Source of the DNA: Flammeovirga sp. OC4
GTDB taxonomy: Bacteria > Bacteroidota > Bacteroidia > Cytophagales > Flammeovirgaceae
NCBI RefSeq assembly: GCF_000812565.1
Contig: NZ_JTAM01000005.1
Span: 1-64,000, forward strand
Reading direction: 5' to 3'
DNA: 64,000 nucleotides
Shown: one piece after another, positions 26,701-36,700 of the stretch
Numbering within the stretch: position 1 is the stretch's first letter
How the letters are laid out: each line of letters opens with the position of its first letter
The notes under the pieces: generated by a model
Databases searched by the model: none
Told to the model about the DNA's origin: nothing
What the model saw: the letters and a program-made list of their open reading frames with translations, nothing else
Translations under genes and position numbers: made by a program

Positions 26701-27084
26701 TTTGAATTCCATTACAGTTTGCTTACAAGCTGCATTGTAATCATCAACAGAAATCTTAGTACCAATATCCTCTTTTGTAATGCCTAACTCTTTTTCAACT
26801 TTCAACTCTACCGGTAAACCGTGAGTATCCCATCCAGCTTTACGCTTTACTTGAAATCCTTTTAATGTTTTGTATCTATTGAAAAGATCTTTTACAGCAC
26901 GGCCCATTACGTGGTGAATACCAGGTGCACCGTTTGCTGAAGGAGGTCCTTCATAGAAAACATGTGATGGATTGCCATCTCTTGTAGAGACAGACTTATC
27001 GAAGATATTTTGCTCTTCCCAATATTGACGAATTTCTTTATTCGCCGCAACTAGATCAAGCCCTTTGTATTCCTTAAATCCCAT
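23713..27084 (-). CDS. ileS: Isoleucyl-tRNA synthetase
   Basis: Class-I synthetase that charges tRNA-Ile. At 1123 residues it is of the long type found in many Bacteroidota and eukaryotes. The HIGH-type signature is GAPGIHHVMG near residues 52-61 and KMSKR lies near residue 670. The editing (CP1) domain and the anticodon-binding C-terminus are both present. The ATG at 27084 is right before the first conserved block (FKEYKGLDL). It is a single-gene unit with its own terminator. Confidence 0.98.
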   Translation of the reverse strand: MGFKEYKGLDLVAANKEIRQYWEEQNIFDKSVSTRDGNPSHVFYEGPPSANGAPGIHHVMGRAVKDLFNRYKTLKGFQVKRKAGWDTHGLPVELKVEKELGITKEDIGTKISVDDYNAACKQTVMEFKSQWDELTKQMGYWVNLDDPYITFDKKYMESLWYLLKELYNKDLLYKGYTIQPYSPAAGTGLSSHELNQPGCYRDVTDTTITAQFKVEKDDKSAALYENAHGDVYILAWTTTPWTLSSNAALAVGEKIDYVKVKTYNAYTHEPITVILAKDRLNAYVTKKQLDADFDAYEKGAKLVPAQVVGEYKGAELVGVKYEQLLQFVKPEGKAFEVIPGDYVTTEDGTGIVHIAPTFGADDQRVANQAGISPIVVFDEKGNPLPLVDKTGRYVKEMGEFGEQFVKAEYEEDEVSGAKDYKSMDVRLAIKLKTENRAFLVAKYVHSYPHCWRTDKPVLYYPLDSWFIRTTTVKDRLVELNKTINWKPKATGEGRFGNWLENLVDWNLSRSRYWGTPLPIWRTEDGNEEICIGSVAELGEQVKKSVAAGVMPRDPKYITDSGELTEEFDLHRPYVDDIILVSESGKPMTRELDLIDVWFDSGAMPYAQWHYPFENKEVFDGSFPADFIAEGVDQTRGWFFTLHAIAGMTQDSVAFKNVISNGLVLDKTGTKMSKRLGNVINPFETMDEHGADATRWYMISNANPWDNLKFDLEGVKETKRKFFGTLYNTYSFFSLYANLDNFTYSEAEVPMEERHESDRWILSRLNTLIKEVDAALNDYEPTKAARAIQTFTIEDMSNWYVRLNRKRFWKGEYASDKIAAYQTLYTCLETISVLMSPIAPFFSDRLFQDLNAATGKDQAESVHLAFFPKVNEELINIDLEEKMHLAQVISSLTHSIRKKEKLKVRQPLQRILIPDVNAKVTAQIKAVEGVIAHEVNIKEIEFLTEENEGMFVKHIKPNFATLGRKYGKLMKGIAKTVNQMSQDDIKAIESTGSYTFDVDGNEVVLGIEDVLITSDDIPGWSMAKDQGITVALDITLTEELKKEGIARDIVNRVQNIRKDTGLEVQDKINIVAEKGDELVNGAFESFKDYICEETQAVSLSVEDSVADATVLDLDGVEVKLKVSK

Positions 27085-27286
27085 TGATTATAGAATGAAA
27101 TTGTCTAATTTTTTTTGCTTTGCCTGTACACAAGGGTACAGATCACGCAAATATCGTAATTTGTTTTTAAATCAGAAACTAACTTTTGATGATCTTCGAT
27201 ATTATTTACAAGAAGGGATTAATATTCAAAGAAATAGTGATTTTTATAGAATCTATTTCTTTTAAAAGTGAGTGGTGTAAACCTTC

Positions 27287-27369
27287 AGGGTACCACTTTC
27301 AAGCTTCCTTCTTCTTCATTTTTGTCTTGAAGCAAAAAATTCAAGGCTTTGAAGTCAAAGGGAGTTGGC
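27287..27369 (-). repeat. Inverted partial copy of the 0.4-kb interspersed element
   Basis: The blocks CTTCCTTCTTCTTCATTTTTG and GCAAAAAATTCAAGGCTTTG match, in reverse complement, the right part of the full element that follows, and the fragment runs directly into its left end. It lacks the centre, as does the inverted copy at 51.3 kb. Confidence 0.65.
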
Positions 27370-27759
27370 ATATTGCAAACTAAGTTTTCGTTATATATTC
27401 TATTTAGAAATCAGGAGATTTCTGGTGATTTGTAGGACACGAATGAAGCTTTCGCTTAACATTCGCGCCAGTGGGCTTTCTACCATTTTTAGTTTGGTAG
27501 TGATCCCCCGGCCTTGAAGGGAAAAGCGTTAAGAATTTCATGGAGTGAGCCGTTAAAAATGATTTTCTTGTTTGAGCTTTAGCGAGTTTAAAATCATTTA
27601 GGTGAAAGGAATGGAATTTAGCTTTTTGACTTCTAAGCCTAGATTTTTTGCTTCGTTTTTCATCAATGGAAAAATGAAGAAGAAAGAAGCTTGGAAGTAG
27701 AACATAAAAAGCTTGCAGAAATGTCGATTAACGAGATAATGAAAGCTTAGTTTACAATA
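27370..27759 (+). repeat. 0.4-kb interspersed element, copy 1 (MITE-like)
   Basis: About 390 bp, bounded by imperfect inverted ends: TTGCAAACTAAGTTTTC (about 27374-27389) against GAAAGCTTAGTTTACAA (27741-27757). Near the left end it carries the two-hairpin module. The centre shares long near-identical blocks with the copy at 50.8 kb, for example CGGCCTTGAAGGGAAAAGCG and GAGCTTTAGCGAGTTTAAAA. No transposase is encoded. The right end falls 18 nt before the stop of the kinase gene. Confidence 0.8.
27406..27465 (-). repeat. Two-hairpin repeat, copy 5, inside the 0.4-kb element
   Basis: Hairpin 1 AGAAATCAGGAGATTTCT at 27406-27423, a 16-nt gap, then hairpin 2 CGAATG...CATTCG at 27440-27465 with a TTAA bulge. 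The stems differ from the transposase-linked copies but remain paired. Confidence 0.8.
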
Positions 27760-27777
27760 CAACCAACTTCTCATCTG

Positions 27778-29892
27778 TTATTTCAAACAAGGAATTTCTA
27801 AAGAGAATGTAGACCCTTGTTCTAATTCAGATTTTAATGAAATTTCTCCTTTCAATAATTTCACAAATCTGGCAGTCATTGGCAATCCAAAACCTAAACC
27901 TTCTCTATCTGGGCTTGGGGCAACAAAACTTTCAGGCATCCTAAATATTGAATCCATTTTTTCTTCTGTGATACCTGGGCCATGGTCTGCTATTGAAAGG
28001 GTAAAACTGCTTTCAGTTCTTTGAGATAAAATCTTTATTTCACCTCCTTCTGGAGAATATTTCATAGCATTGGACAAGAGGTTTCTCACACTAAAACTTA
28101 GCAATTGATAATCGGTATCTAATATTGTATTTGAAGGTAAATCGATATCAAAGGCAATCTTTTTACGATCGATGACCTGCTGGTATAAGCTTAAGTTGGC
28201 TTCCAGAATCTCTTTAAAATCTACTTTTTCTATATTTAACTCTATCTTTTCGTCTTGCAACATGGCCCAATTCAGAAGGTCATTGATTAATCGAATGACG
28301 TTATCAATTAGAATTTCAGAGTTGACTAATTCTTCATACACGGTAGATTCCTTATCTACCTTGCCAATCAAGCCAAAAACTTGATTTCTTACACTAATTA
28401 AAGGGCCTTTTGCATCATGCCCTATCACTGAAAACATTCTGTCTTTAATTTGATTGGCATTGAGTAATTCTTTTTGAGATTGAGACAACACACTATTAAT
28501 CATCATCAATTCTTCGTTGTGATCTCTTGCTACCTTTGCTTTTTCTCTTTCAAGTTTTGCATTTTTTCTAGTTTGAATAAACCATAATACTAAAAGCACA
28601 CCGCCCAACAGCACCACAATTAAAAGAACAATCAGGAGGCTGGTTTTCTCTTTTTCTTGTTCTAAAATAAGGTCTTTAATGTATTTATCTTGTCGTAAAT
28701 CAATGATCTGTAATTCTTTAAAATAAGTATCAAAATAAGCATTGGAATAGGAAATCGCCTCCATTTCTTTCTGTTCTGTACTTTTGGATTGGGCAATTTT
28801 TGAGTCCCTCAATAACTCGTTAGATAACTTGAAATCTTTTCTTTTTACGGCCACTTCTGATAAACCTACTAATGCTTCTTCTAAGTTTTTAAAATCTTGG
28901 AAACGTTTGGAATACCAAATAGCTGAATCGTAATACATTTTGCTTTCAGCCAATTGATGATCTAAAAGAGAGATATCACCAAGTTCATTGAAAATAAATG
29001 CTTTATCAGAATCATAATTGTTTCCCATATTTCCCAAAGCTTGGAGATAATAAGATTTACTGACGGCATATTTCCCTTGGTTAAAATTAAATTTACCAAG
29101 GTTTTTAAGCACTAAATAATGGTTTTTGGTACTTTTTGACGAGAAAGATAATGCTAGTAAAAATAGGGAATCGGCAGTAGAGTATTCTTTCAGAAGCATT
29201 TGACTTTCTCCCATATAACTATAGATTTTTGACGCTCTCAGTGAATCTTTTGATGCAATCGTATAGGGAAGTGCTTTATCAAAATAAACCAAAGAACGGT
29301 CATATTTCTCAATTGCAACGGCCAATCTTCCAATCTGATAATTCACTTCTGCGATACAACTGCTGTCGTTTAAGTTTTGAGCTAATACCAATGCTTTTTG
29401 AAGGTTATCATTGGCATTTAAATAACTGTAATTATTATAATAATAGGCTGATAGTTTGATTAATACATTATAATTTTTTCGCCAGAAAACCTCCTCATCA
29501 TTGCTATTGATAAACTGATCAAAAGTGAGGTTATTACTGTGCAATATCAAGTGATTTTGACTTATGGAAAGTAAAAGCTGTTCTGCGGTTTCTCTTGGAA
29601 TTTCGTTGATGTATTCCACCCCAACATAGAGGCTATCCAATGATCTCTGATAGTTTTCTTTAAAAGTATAATACCTTGAAAGGTTAACGTAAGCACGTAC
29701 AATTTCATGCGTGGATGACTTATTAGTCGCCATTATTAAAGCCTTCTCTGCCATTTTATAACTTTCTAAAGGAGAATCATAAAAAAGATCTTCTGCAGAA
29801 TCATTGTAAAACTTAGGTGTTTCTTCAGCGTAAGCGTTAGTAATCAATAATACTATTAGAGATGAAAGAATATATGGTAGTTTGTTAATCAT
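27778..29892 (-). CDS. TPR sensor histidine kinase
   Basis: A 704-residue two-component sensor. A signal peptide or first membrane segment (about 1-22) is followed by tetratricopeptide repeats to about residue 400, a membrane helix at about 415-440, a HisKA domain with the phospho-accepting His near residue 489 (IGHDAKGPL), and a HATPase domain with N-box NLLSNAMKYSPEGG, G1 HGPGITEEK and G2 GLGFGL. The TPR part lies outside the membrane, as in many Bacteroidota sensors. The divergent response regulator gene is 112 bp away, so they probably form a pair. The signal is unknown. Confidence 0.92.
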   Translation of the reverse strand: MINKLPYILSSLIVLLITNAYAEETPKFYNDSAEDLFYDSPLESYKMAEKALIMATNKSSTHEIVRAYVNLSRYYTFKENYQRSLDSLYVGVEYINEIPRETAEQLLLSISQNHLILHSNNLTFDQFINSNDEEVFWRKNYNVLIKLSAYYYNNYSYLNANDNLQKALVLAQNLNDSSCIAEVNYQIGRLAVAIEKYDRSLVYFDKALPYTIASKDSLRASKIYSYMGESQMLLKEYSTADSLFLLALSFSSKSTKNHYLVLKNLGKFNFNQGKYAVSKSYYLQALGNMGNNYDSDKAFIFNELGDISLLDHQLAESKMYYDSAIWYSKRFQDFKNLEEALVGLSEVAVKRKDFKLSNELLRDSKIAQSKSTEQKEMEAISYSNAYFDTYFKELQIIDLRQDKYIKDLILEQEKEKTSLLIVLLIVVLLGGVLLVLWFIQTRKNAKLEREKAKVARDHNEELMMINSVLSQSQKELLNANQIKDRMFSVIGHDAKGPLISVRNQVFGLIGKVDKESTVYEELVNSEILIDNVIRLINDLLNWAMLQDEKIELNIEKVDFKEILEANLSLYQQVIDRKKIAFDIDLPSNTILDTDYQLLSFSVRNLLSNAMKYSPEGGEIKILSQRTESSFTLSIADHGPGITEEKMDSIFRMPESFVAPSPDREGLGFGLPMTARFVKLLKGEISLKSELEQGSTFSLEIPCLK

Positions 29893-29926
29893 GAGATAGA
29901 ATAAAAAAGAAGATTTAAATTAGCTG

Positions 29927-29959
29927 GAAATGTATATTGTAATATTTGATTATTTCAAA
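29927..29959 (-). promoter_or_regulatory. Candidate promoter for the kinase gene
   Basis: On the minus strand, TTTG (29956-29959) is followed after 21 nt by TACATTTC (29927-29934), matching the Bacteroidota consensus except at the last base. Confidence 0.35.
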
Positions 29960-30004
29960 ATTTTCAACTAAATAACATTATAAACTTAACAATTTGCAAT
30001 TATA

Positions 30005-30685
30005 ATGTGTAATACCAATTCAATTTTACTTGTTGACGACCACCCTATTGTACGCTCAGCTCTTATTCCAATTATTGACGTTATTCCTAATACTCAAATC
30101 ATTGGTCAAGCAGAAGACGGTGAAGACGGATATCAAAAAGCTGTATCATTATCACCTCAATTAATTATAGCCGACATCGAAATGCCTAAAATGAATGGTG
30201 TTGAGATGGTTAAGAAAATAAAATCTATAGCACCTAGTACAAAAGTTATTTTTATCACAAGTCATAGTGACCTGTTTACTTTTGAAGAAGCATTAAGCCT
30301 TGATGTGGACGGTTATATCTTCAAGGAAAATGCGATGAAAGAAATAAGGAGCTGTATAGACGCTGTATTACAGAATGAAAAGTTCACTTGTGAGAAATTT
30401 AAACAATTCATTCAGATCAATCAAAAAAAAATTGATAGAATACGAAAAAATAAGCTTTTAGTCACCCAATTAACCAAAACAGAGCTAGAAGTACTGGGAC
30501 TTATTTCAAAAGGCAAGTCATCTCCTCAGATTGCTGATCAGCTTTTCAAAAGCATCAAGACCATTGAGAATCATAGATATAATATCTGCAAAAAACTGGA
30601 AGTAACTGGTAACAATCAATTACTCACTTTCGCAGTAAAGCAACGAAAAATACTAGCAGAATTTATGGAAACTGATAAAATATAA
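30005..30685 (+). CDS. LuxR/NarL-family response regulator
   Basis: A 226-residue regulator with a receiver domain (acidic pair Asp11-Asp12, phospho-Asp57 in IIADIEMPKMNG, conserved Lys near residue 107 in YIFKE) and a C-terminal LuxR-type helix-turn-helix at about 155-215 (LTKTELEVLGLISKGKSSPQIADQL). It lies divergent to the TPR kinase and is probably its partner. Pairing is inferred from position. A terminator follows. Confidence 0.93.
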   Translation: MCNTNSILLVDDHPIVRSALIPIIDVIPNTQIIGQAEDGEDGYQKAVSLSPQLIIADIEMPKMNGVEMVKKIKSIAPSTKVIFITSHSDLFTFEEALSLDVDGYIFKENAMKEIRSCIDAVLQNEKFTCEKFKQFIQINQKKIDRIRKNKLLVTQLTKTELEVLGLISKGKSSPQIADQLFKSIKTIENHRYNICKKLEVTGNNQLLTFAVKQRKILAEFMETDKI

Positions 30686-30686
30686 A

Positions 30687-30717
30687 AAAGTGGGCTACAA
30701 AATTGTAGCCCACTTTA
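30687..30717. terminator. Bidirectional terminator
   Basis: AAAGTGGGCTACA pairs exactly with TGTAGCCCACTTT around a 4-nt loop, between convergent genes. The T-tract is better on the minus strand. Confidence 0.88.
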
Positions 30718-30736
30718 AATCACGCTCTATTCAAAT

Positions 30737-33700
30737 CTATTTGATGATTAGTTTTGTCAACCATAACTCTGATGTCTGTCCTTCAAATCGGACAATATAC
30801 ATCCCGGATAATAGATGACTTAAATTCAATTGATTTTGACTTACCCCTAATTCCTGAGCAAATACTTTTTTACCATTCATGTCCATGATAAAAATAGTCC
30901 CTGCCTCATGATGCTTGATTTTCACCTCTCCTTCTGTAGGATTAGGGAATACATTAATCACATCTTTAGAGAAAGTAATGATAGATGTTGGATCAGTGTT
31001 TTCTTTTACTTTTACAGTATAAGTTTCCTTTGTTAATTTATCTTCTGAGAAAACTTCAAACTCTAAACCTTCTTCCAATACTAAACTATCTACGCCAGAT
31101 GTCTGAATCCATTGGTTTTGAGTCATCACCGCTCCTGTAGATAATTTGAAACTGATGACTAACTTCCCTTCAATGTCAAACAGCGACTCATCCAGTAAAA
31201 TCTCTTGATCAGTGATTTCAGCTTCAATATCTTCTGCAAGGTGATCATTTAAACCTGCTAGGAGAGTGAAAGATTGAAGTTCCGCTTGATCGTTTTGCTG
31301 TCTCGCGGTAGTGACTGTATAGTACTTTGTTTTACTTAAATCTTCTGAAACTACCTTCAGCATAAAATCATCAGAGTGATTCACTTTCGTCTCGTCTGTT
31401 ATCAAAGTATCTGACCCCATTAAGATGATAGACTTATTTGCTTTTTCGATGGACACCAATGCATTTGTCAGATTGTCTTCTTTATGCGCATCGATTGAAA
31501 TTCCATCAGTGGTTACAACACCTTCAATGTCAGCTACAAGATCATTATTCAACAAGCTTGAGATCGCATAAGATGTAATTTCTGCTTCATCATTCAATGG
31601 AGGCAAGCATTCTATAGACCATAATGACGCATTAGATTGATCAAATGATCGTACTTCTACCACAATTGGAGCTGTGAGGTCAAATACCGAAGTGTAATCT
31701 ACTTGTTTGCCTTTATAATATAACTGAGCACCTGGAGAAATGGAGAATTGTAATGTCAACTCCGCAATATCCATTTGCTTTGCTGGAATCAATTTGATTT
31801 CTCTGTTTTCCTCATCAATTGTCCCGAAAGTCGATAATCCTTGAATTTTTACACTATTAATACTGTGTAACGATTCTGCAGTTTTTTTGTCATAGAACAT
31901 AGAAAAACCAATCGCTTTGCTCAAACCTTCGTTGATCACGCCTTCTTTAAGAGAGCCAGACCAAGGATCTACTTCCCATATTTGATAGAAGTCTGTCGTG
32001 AGCTGATTATCTCTTGATGCCAAATACATTTTACCAATATTATGATCAAAGAAAAGGTGTGGATGTGGAGAAGTTCCGGTAAAAATTGGTAATGAACTGA
32101 TTTTTGTTGTTGTCCAATCTTCATCGTTGATGATGTAAATATTACCAAGTTGATCCATTCCATACAGCACTCCTGAGATATCACAAGTAATGGTTTTGAT
32201 GGATGTATTCGTTAAAGTGCCTTCCAAAGTAGATGCTCCCGTTGCTCTATCGATACTGTAAATCTCAGGTGTATAATACGCCATACCGTAAAGTTTGTCT
32301 TTCGGCTCGCTGTAGCACATATCTCTCAACTCAATATCAGAGAAGCCAATATTGCTGATTTCACCCGTAAATGGATCAATTGTAGAAAGCATTCCACCCG
32401 TTGAACTGTTGTACCATTTGTTCTTGGCAATTGTACCCGCATAAACATAAAATCCATTCACCTGCTTGATATTTCTTGGCTGTTTGATGTTCTGCATATG
32501 GAAACTGATCGGTCCCGGATAAACACCTTCTGCACCTAAAATATTATAAGCAAAAACAGTATTCAATGGTTGCACATTAATTGTCTTCTGAAGAATATTG
32601 TTGCCAATCACTTCATCTGTAGAAGATATTAACTCAATTTTAATTTCAGTAATTGTTTCTACTAAATCAATGCTAGAAAATAAAACCTCCTTCATTGATT
32701 TACCTTCATGATCACTCACTTCAACCACCTCTTTTTCAACACCATCTACGATCAATTTCAATTGGTATGATTCCGCGTTAGGTGTTTTATTTTCAATCAT
32801 GACAGGAATCGCGTAAGCATCCGGTGTGATGTATTTTTCAAGCTCAATGCTTTTTACAGCTAAATCATGCTTTGGTGCTTGCCCTTCTAAAATAATGGAA
32901 TAATCTTCCACTTCTCCTGTAAAAACAATTCCTTCAGGATTCATTTCACCAAATGATAAAACACGAATTCTCAATCTCTTTTTGCCTGGATCAACATCAT
33001 AAGGAGGATCAATAACGCCTTTCATTTGCTGAGGATTGATGGGTTCGAACTCAAAACCTTCTTCCTCTTCAAATTTTCCGTTGAAATTCCAGTCGATCCA
33101 ATATTTACCTGCACCAGAACCATCATTTTTCGTTACAATCAATTCCGCAGTTTCACCATATTTGATTGTTAATTCCTGCCCTGAATAATCTTCATACATA
33201 TTATCGCCAGAGGTTTGATTGATATCACCCATCATTACATTCGTGATGTACACTCCACCAAATCCTAGTGCTGGTTCATAATCTGATTTAAACCTTACCA
33301 CTGAAGTGTCATTTCTTCCCACTCCATCATTTTCCAAAATAGTATAAGCCTTCACTTCATATTGAATTCCAAAAGTGTTGAATACATCCGGCTCATCAAA
33401 TTCAATATCTACAGACCTCCCCGATTCCAGAAGACGGTTTACATTTTGAATTCTTGGAGTACCGTCATTAATGGTATAAGCCACTTTGAAAGATGAAATG
33501 TCTTCTTTACCAAAATTAGATACTGTTACATATACTCTTTCTGCACCTGTTAAGCCTACATGAGTAACAGGGTGCTGAATTGCAGTAACACCAGCATCGA
33601 AATCAACACTGTGATCTACTTGAGATACCGTAGCCACCCAACCTTCTTCGTTGACTGCTTCATCAGAATAAAATAGGAAACTTAATCCACCGCCTAATAC

Positions 33701-36700
33701 TGTTGAAGTAAATGTAGTTTGATTATTATCGTCTAAAGCACCGTTCAAGACTGCAATTGGTTCACCTCTAGCATTTGTTCCATCAAATACATACAAGTAA
33801 TCATACCCTTCCTCCAATTGGAAAGAAGTAAATTCAACTTTTACTTTTTTAGTTGGATCAGCTGGAACAAAGTTGTGGATACTTCTTGTGTTATCAGGGT
33901 AATTAAATACTCTTGTACCGCCATCCGTGAAAACAACATCATCACTTACAGTCGTTGTTTGTGTGTAATCATGAGCGGCCATTGGAACGATGTTACCGAA
34001 ATTATAGAATCCACTTCCTTGAAGCGTATTGTTTTCAGGTTTGGAGTCGTTAGCATGCTCTGCATTACCTTTTACATAATATAAAGCGTCTTCTTCAGAG
34101 AAGTCTCCTAAGGCAACAAACGTGTAGTTTTTAGTGTTGAAAGTTGGTAATTCAGTACTGAATGTTTCTTTTTCTTCTTGATTCAATACGCCATTTTTGT
34201 AGACTTCATAAGAGAAATCAAAAGTCTCTAGATTTTTTGATCCAATATTGGCAATCATAAATTTCACCTCTGCTTCCTCTAAACGTAATGAATGATTAGG
34301 ATGATCGATTTCCAATAAAGCTACGTCGTATTCTGCTTTTTCAGAAAGGTGAATATTATCAATACCTACCTGATCTCCTTCAATAGCCCAAGAGATAACA
34401 CCTGATGGGTAACGGCAAAGTGCTTTCAATTCGATCTGAATAGGTTCGCCAAGAAAATCCGTTAAGTCAAAGTACATTTTTTCTCTTTTCAGAAGGGCTG
34501 TTTCACTGCCCAAGAAATAACTTTGGCCTTTGATATCTGAAACAGGCTGACCGTTGACATACACTCTGAAAATACTTTGGTTTCTAGAAACAGAGTAAGC
34601 CATTTTGGCATCTAAAGTGAATAATAATGAGTTAATCCCATCAGGAATTTCGGTTTTTAGCGTCGCTGTTGAAATAAATGTCGGGTTGGCGTTCCAAACC
34701 TCTTGCGTAGAACCATCACCGTAAAAAGTGGCACCTGTAAGTCCTCCTTCAAATTTCAAGTAATGAGAGTTCACTTCAGTATCGTAGTTGATCGTTGCGT
34801 TACCCGCTTTTGATTTTTCAATGGTTAAATAATTGGAAGCTCCATCATCAAAGCCTTCATCAAAAGGGAAATTACTAATTGCTCCTTTTACACTCAAATC
34901 AACCGCTTTCGATCGTACCCCTACTATATTCTTCTCTTTATTGACCGCTCTCACGGCATACCAATACTGCCCTGCTTCAGGTGAAAATTGTGTGGTGGTT
35001 ACTTCATCAATCACTTTCATTTCTCCCTCTTCCATTCTCATTACTTCATAAGAGGTTGCCCCAACAACACCTGTCCAACTCATCACATCCGATGAACTGC
35101 TTACAATTTCAGGACGACCAATAACACTAAACCCAGTGGTGCTTTCATCAAAATATTTACCATTGATCACTCTTACTTTCAAATTACCTTTTGCTTCTGA
35201 AGAAGTAGCGTAAGTGTAATTTCTAGCACTAGGAGCCAATTCAGCAACAGTTTGATAATTCATTCCGCTGTCTTCTGAGATTTGAACAACAAACGCGTCA
35301 GTATTATTTTGTGGAGCTGACCAATAGATCATCATTTCCTTCTCCGCTACGTAAGATTCACCTCCAACTGGTGATAATAAAGTCACTCCTTTTTCTACAA
35401 AATCCCATGTGATGCTAAAGTTTTGAGGACCTTGAGGTACTGTATTACCATTCACCACAAATTCATAGTAACCTGATTCAGGAAGGTCAATCACCACTTG
35501 CTCAATATTGTTTAAATGATCCTCACTATTTGTTGCTAATTGTGATGGATTTTGAGCATCCAAAACCAAAGGAAGAGTTGTTGTTCCGTTATGTACTACC
35601 GTTAAATCTAAATCATTAATCAAAGCATTGGGTGTGAAGGGAATGCTTGGGTAATCACTCCATGAAAGCATTACTTTTAACTGACCTGTCCCTTCTGGCA
35701 CCCAGATTTTGAACGTCTCTTGATCACCTGTCTCTACATTACCTGATGCAAAATGATTATTCTTAATCACTTTCGCCGCTCTTAAAGCATTCATTTCACC
35801 ATAGCCATAAGCGAAGTCCGGTCCTGCTTCACCTAAATCTGTAGCTGTATTACAAAGCACCCCTTTGATCAAATCAGCTCTAGGCAACTCACTATTTTCC
35901 TTTTTGTATAATTCATAAAGTTGAATGGCCACACCTGACACCAATGGAGTCGCTTGAGATGTACCATCCATCAACTCATAATCATTAAAAAATGAGCATG
36001 AATAAACATCTACACCTTTTGCCGCAATGTGCGGACCATGTCGGCCATCATCTACAGGACCCCAGCTTGAGAAACTACTCATTGCTCCTGTTTGCGTTAG
36101 TGCTCCAACTGTCAGGATATTTTTTGCTGTTTTAGAACTTGTTCCATATTGGAAATTACCTCTTGAATTACCAGAAGAAAAAACATGTAATACATGCGGT
36201 TGTTCCCAAGTCACCTGATCCAATTCTGCATCACTGTTGATATAAGGCCATAAAAAACCACCGGGGTGAGGAATACCGTATGAGTTTTGAGTAATAGAAA
36301 CTTCATTTTCTAAAGCGGCACCCATCATTTCTTCACCAGTTGTCAAGCCATTTCTACCCACATTGAAATTCCAAGATTCAATCTTTACGTTATGAGCAAT
36401 ACCAACACCAATAGGGTCTACCAAACCACGGCCGGCCATAATCCCTGCCACGTGATTACCATGAGCAAAAAGGTGGTCTTCTAATTCGTGTGAAGTTACT
36501 CTGCCATTGAAATCAAGGTGAGGTTCAACATCTTGATCCCAAATACCAACAGTAATACCTTCTCCTGTCAGCATCTGATCAGCTCCTAAATAGCCCATCA
36601 AGGCATCTTGACCAACCATTTTCTGCCCTACAATATCGTCTTTCTCCACTTTTGGAGGGATTGGTCCTGCATACTTCAACCAAGAAAAAGCATTGATTTC

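Larger units (their letters stand above)
27085..27777. other. Gene-free region between ileS and the kinase gene
   Basis: About 690 bases. The left 200 hold the ileS leader. From about 27287 to 27759 there is a repeat element, described separately. I see no gene with support. Confidence 0.6.

Noticed and set aside
23713-27300. T-box leader upstream of ileS
   Set aside because: No T-box sequence or specifier stem was found, and T-boxes are not expected in Bacteroidota.
27409-27760. Protein-coding gene in the 0.4-kb element
   Set aside because: Short readable stretches such as INGKMKKK exist, but no open frame spans the element in either copy.
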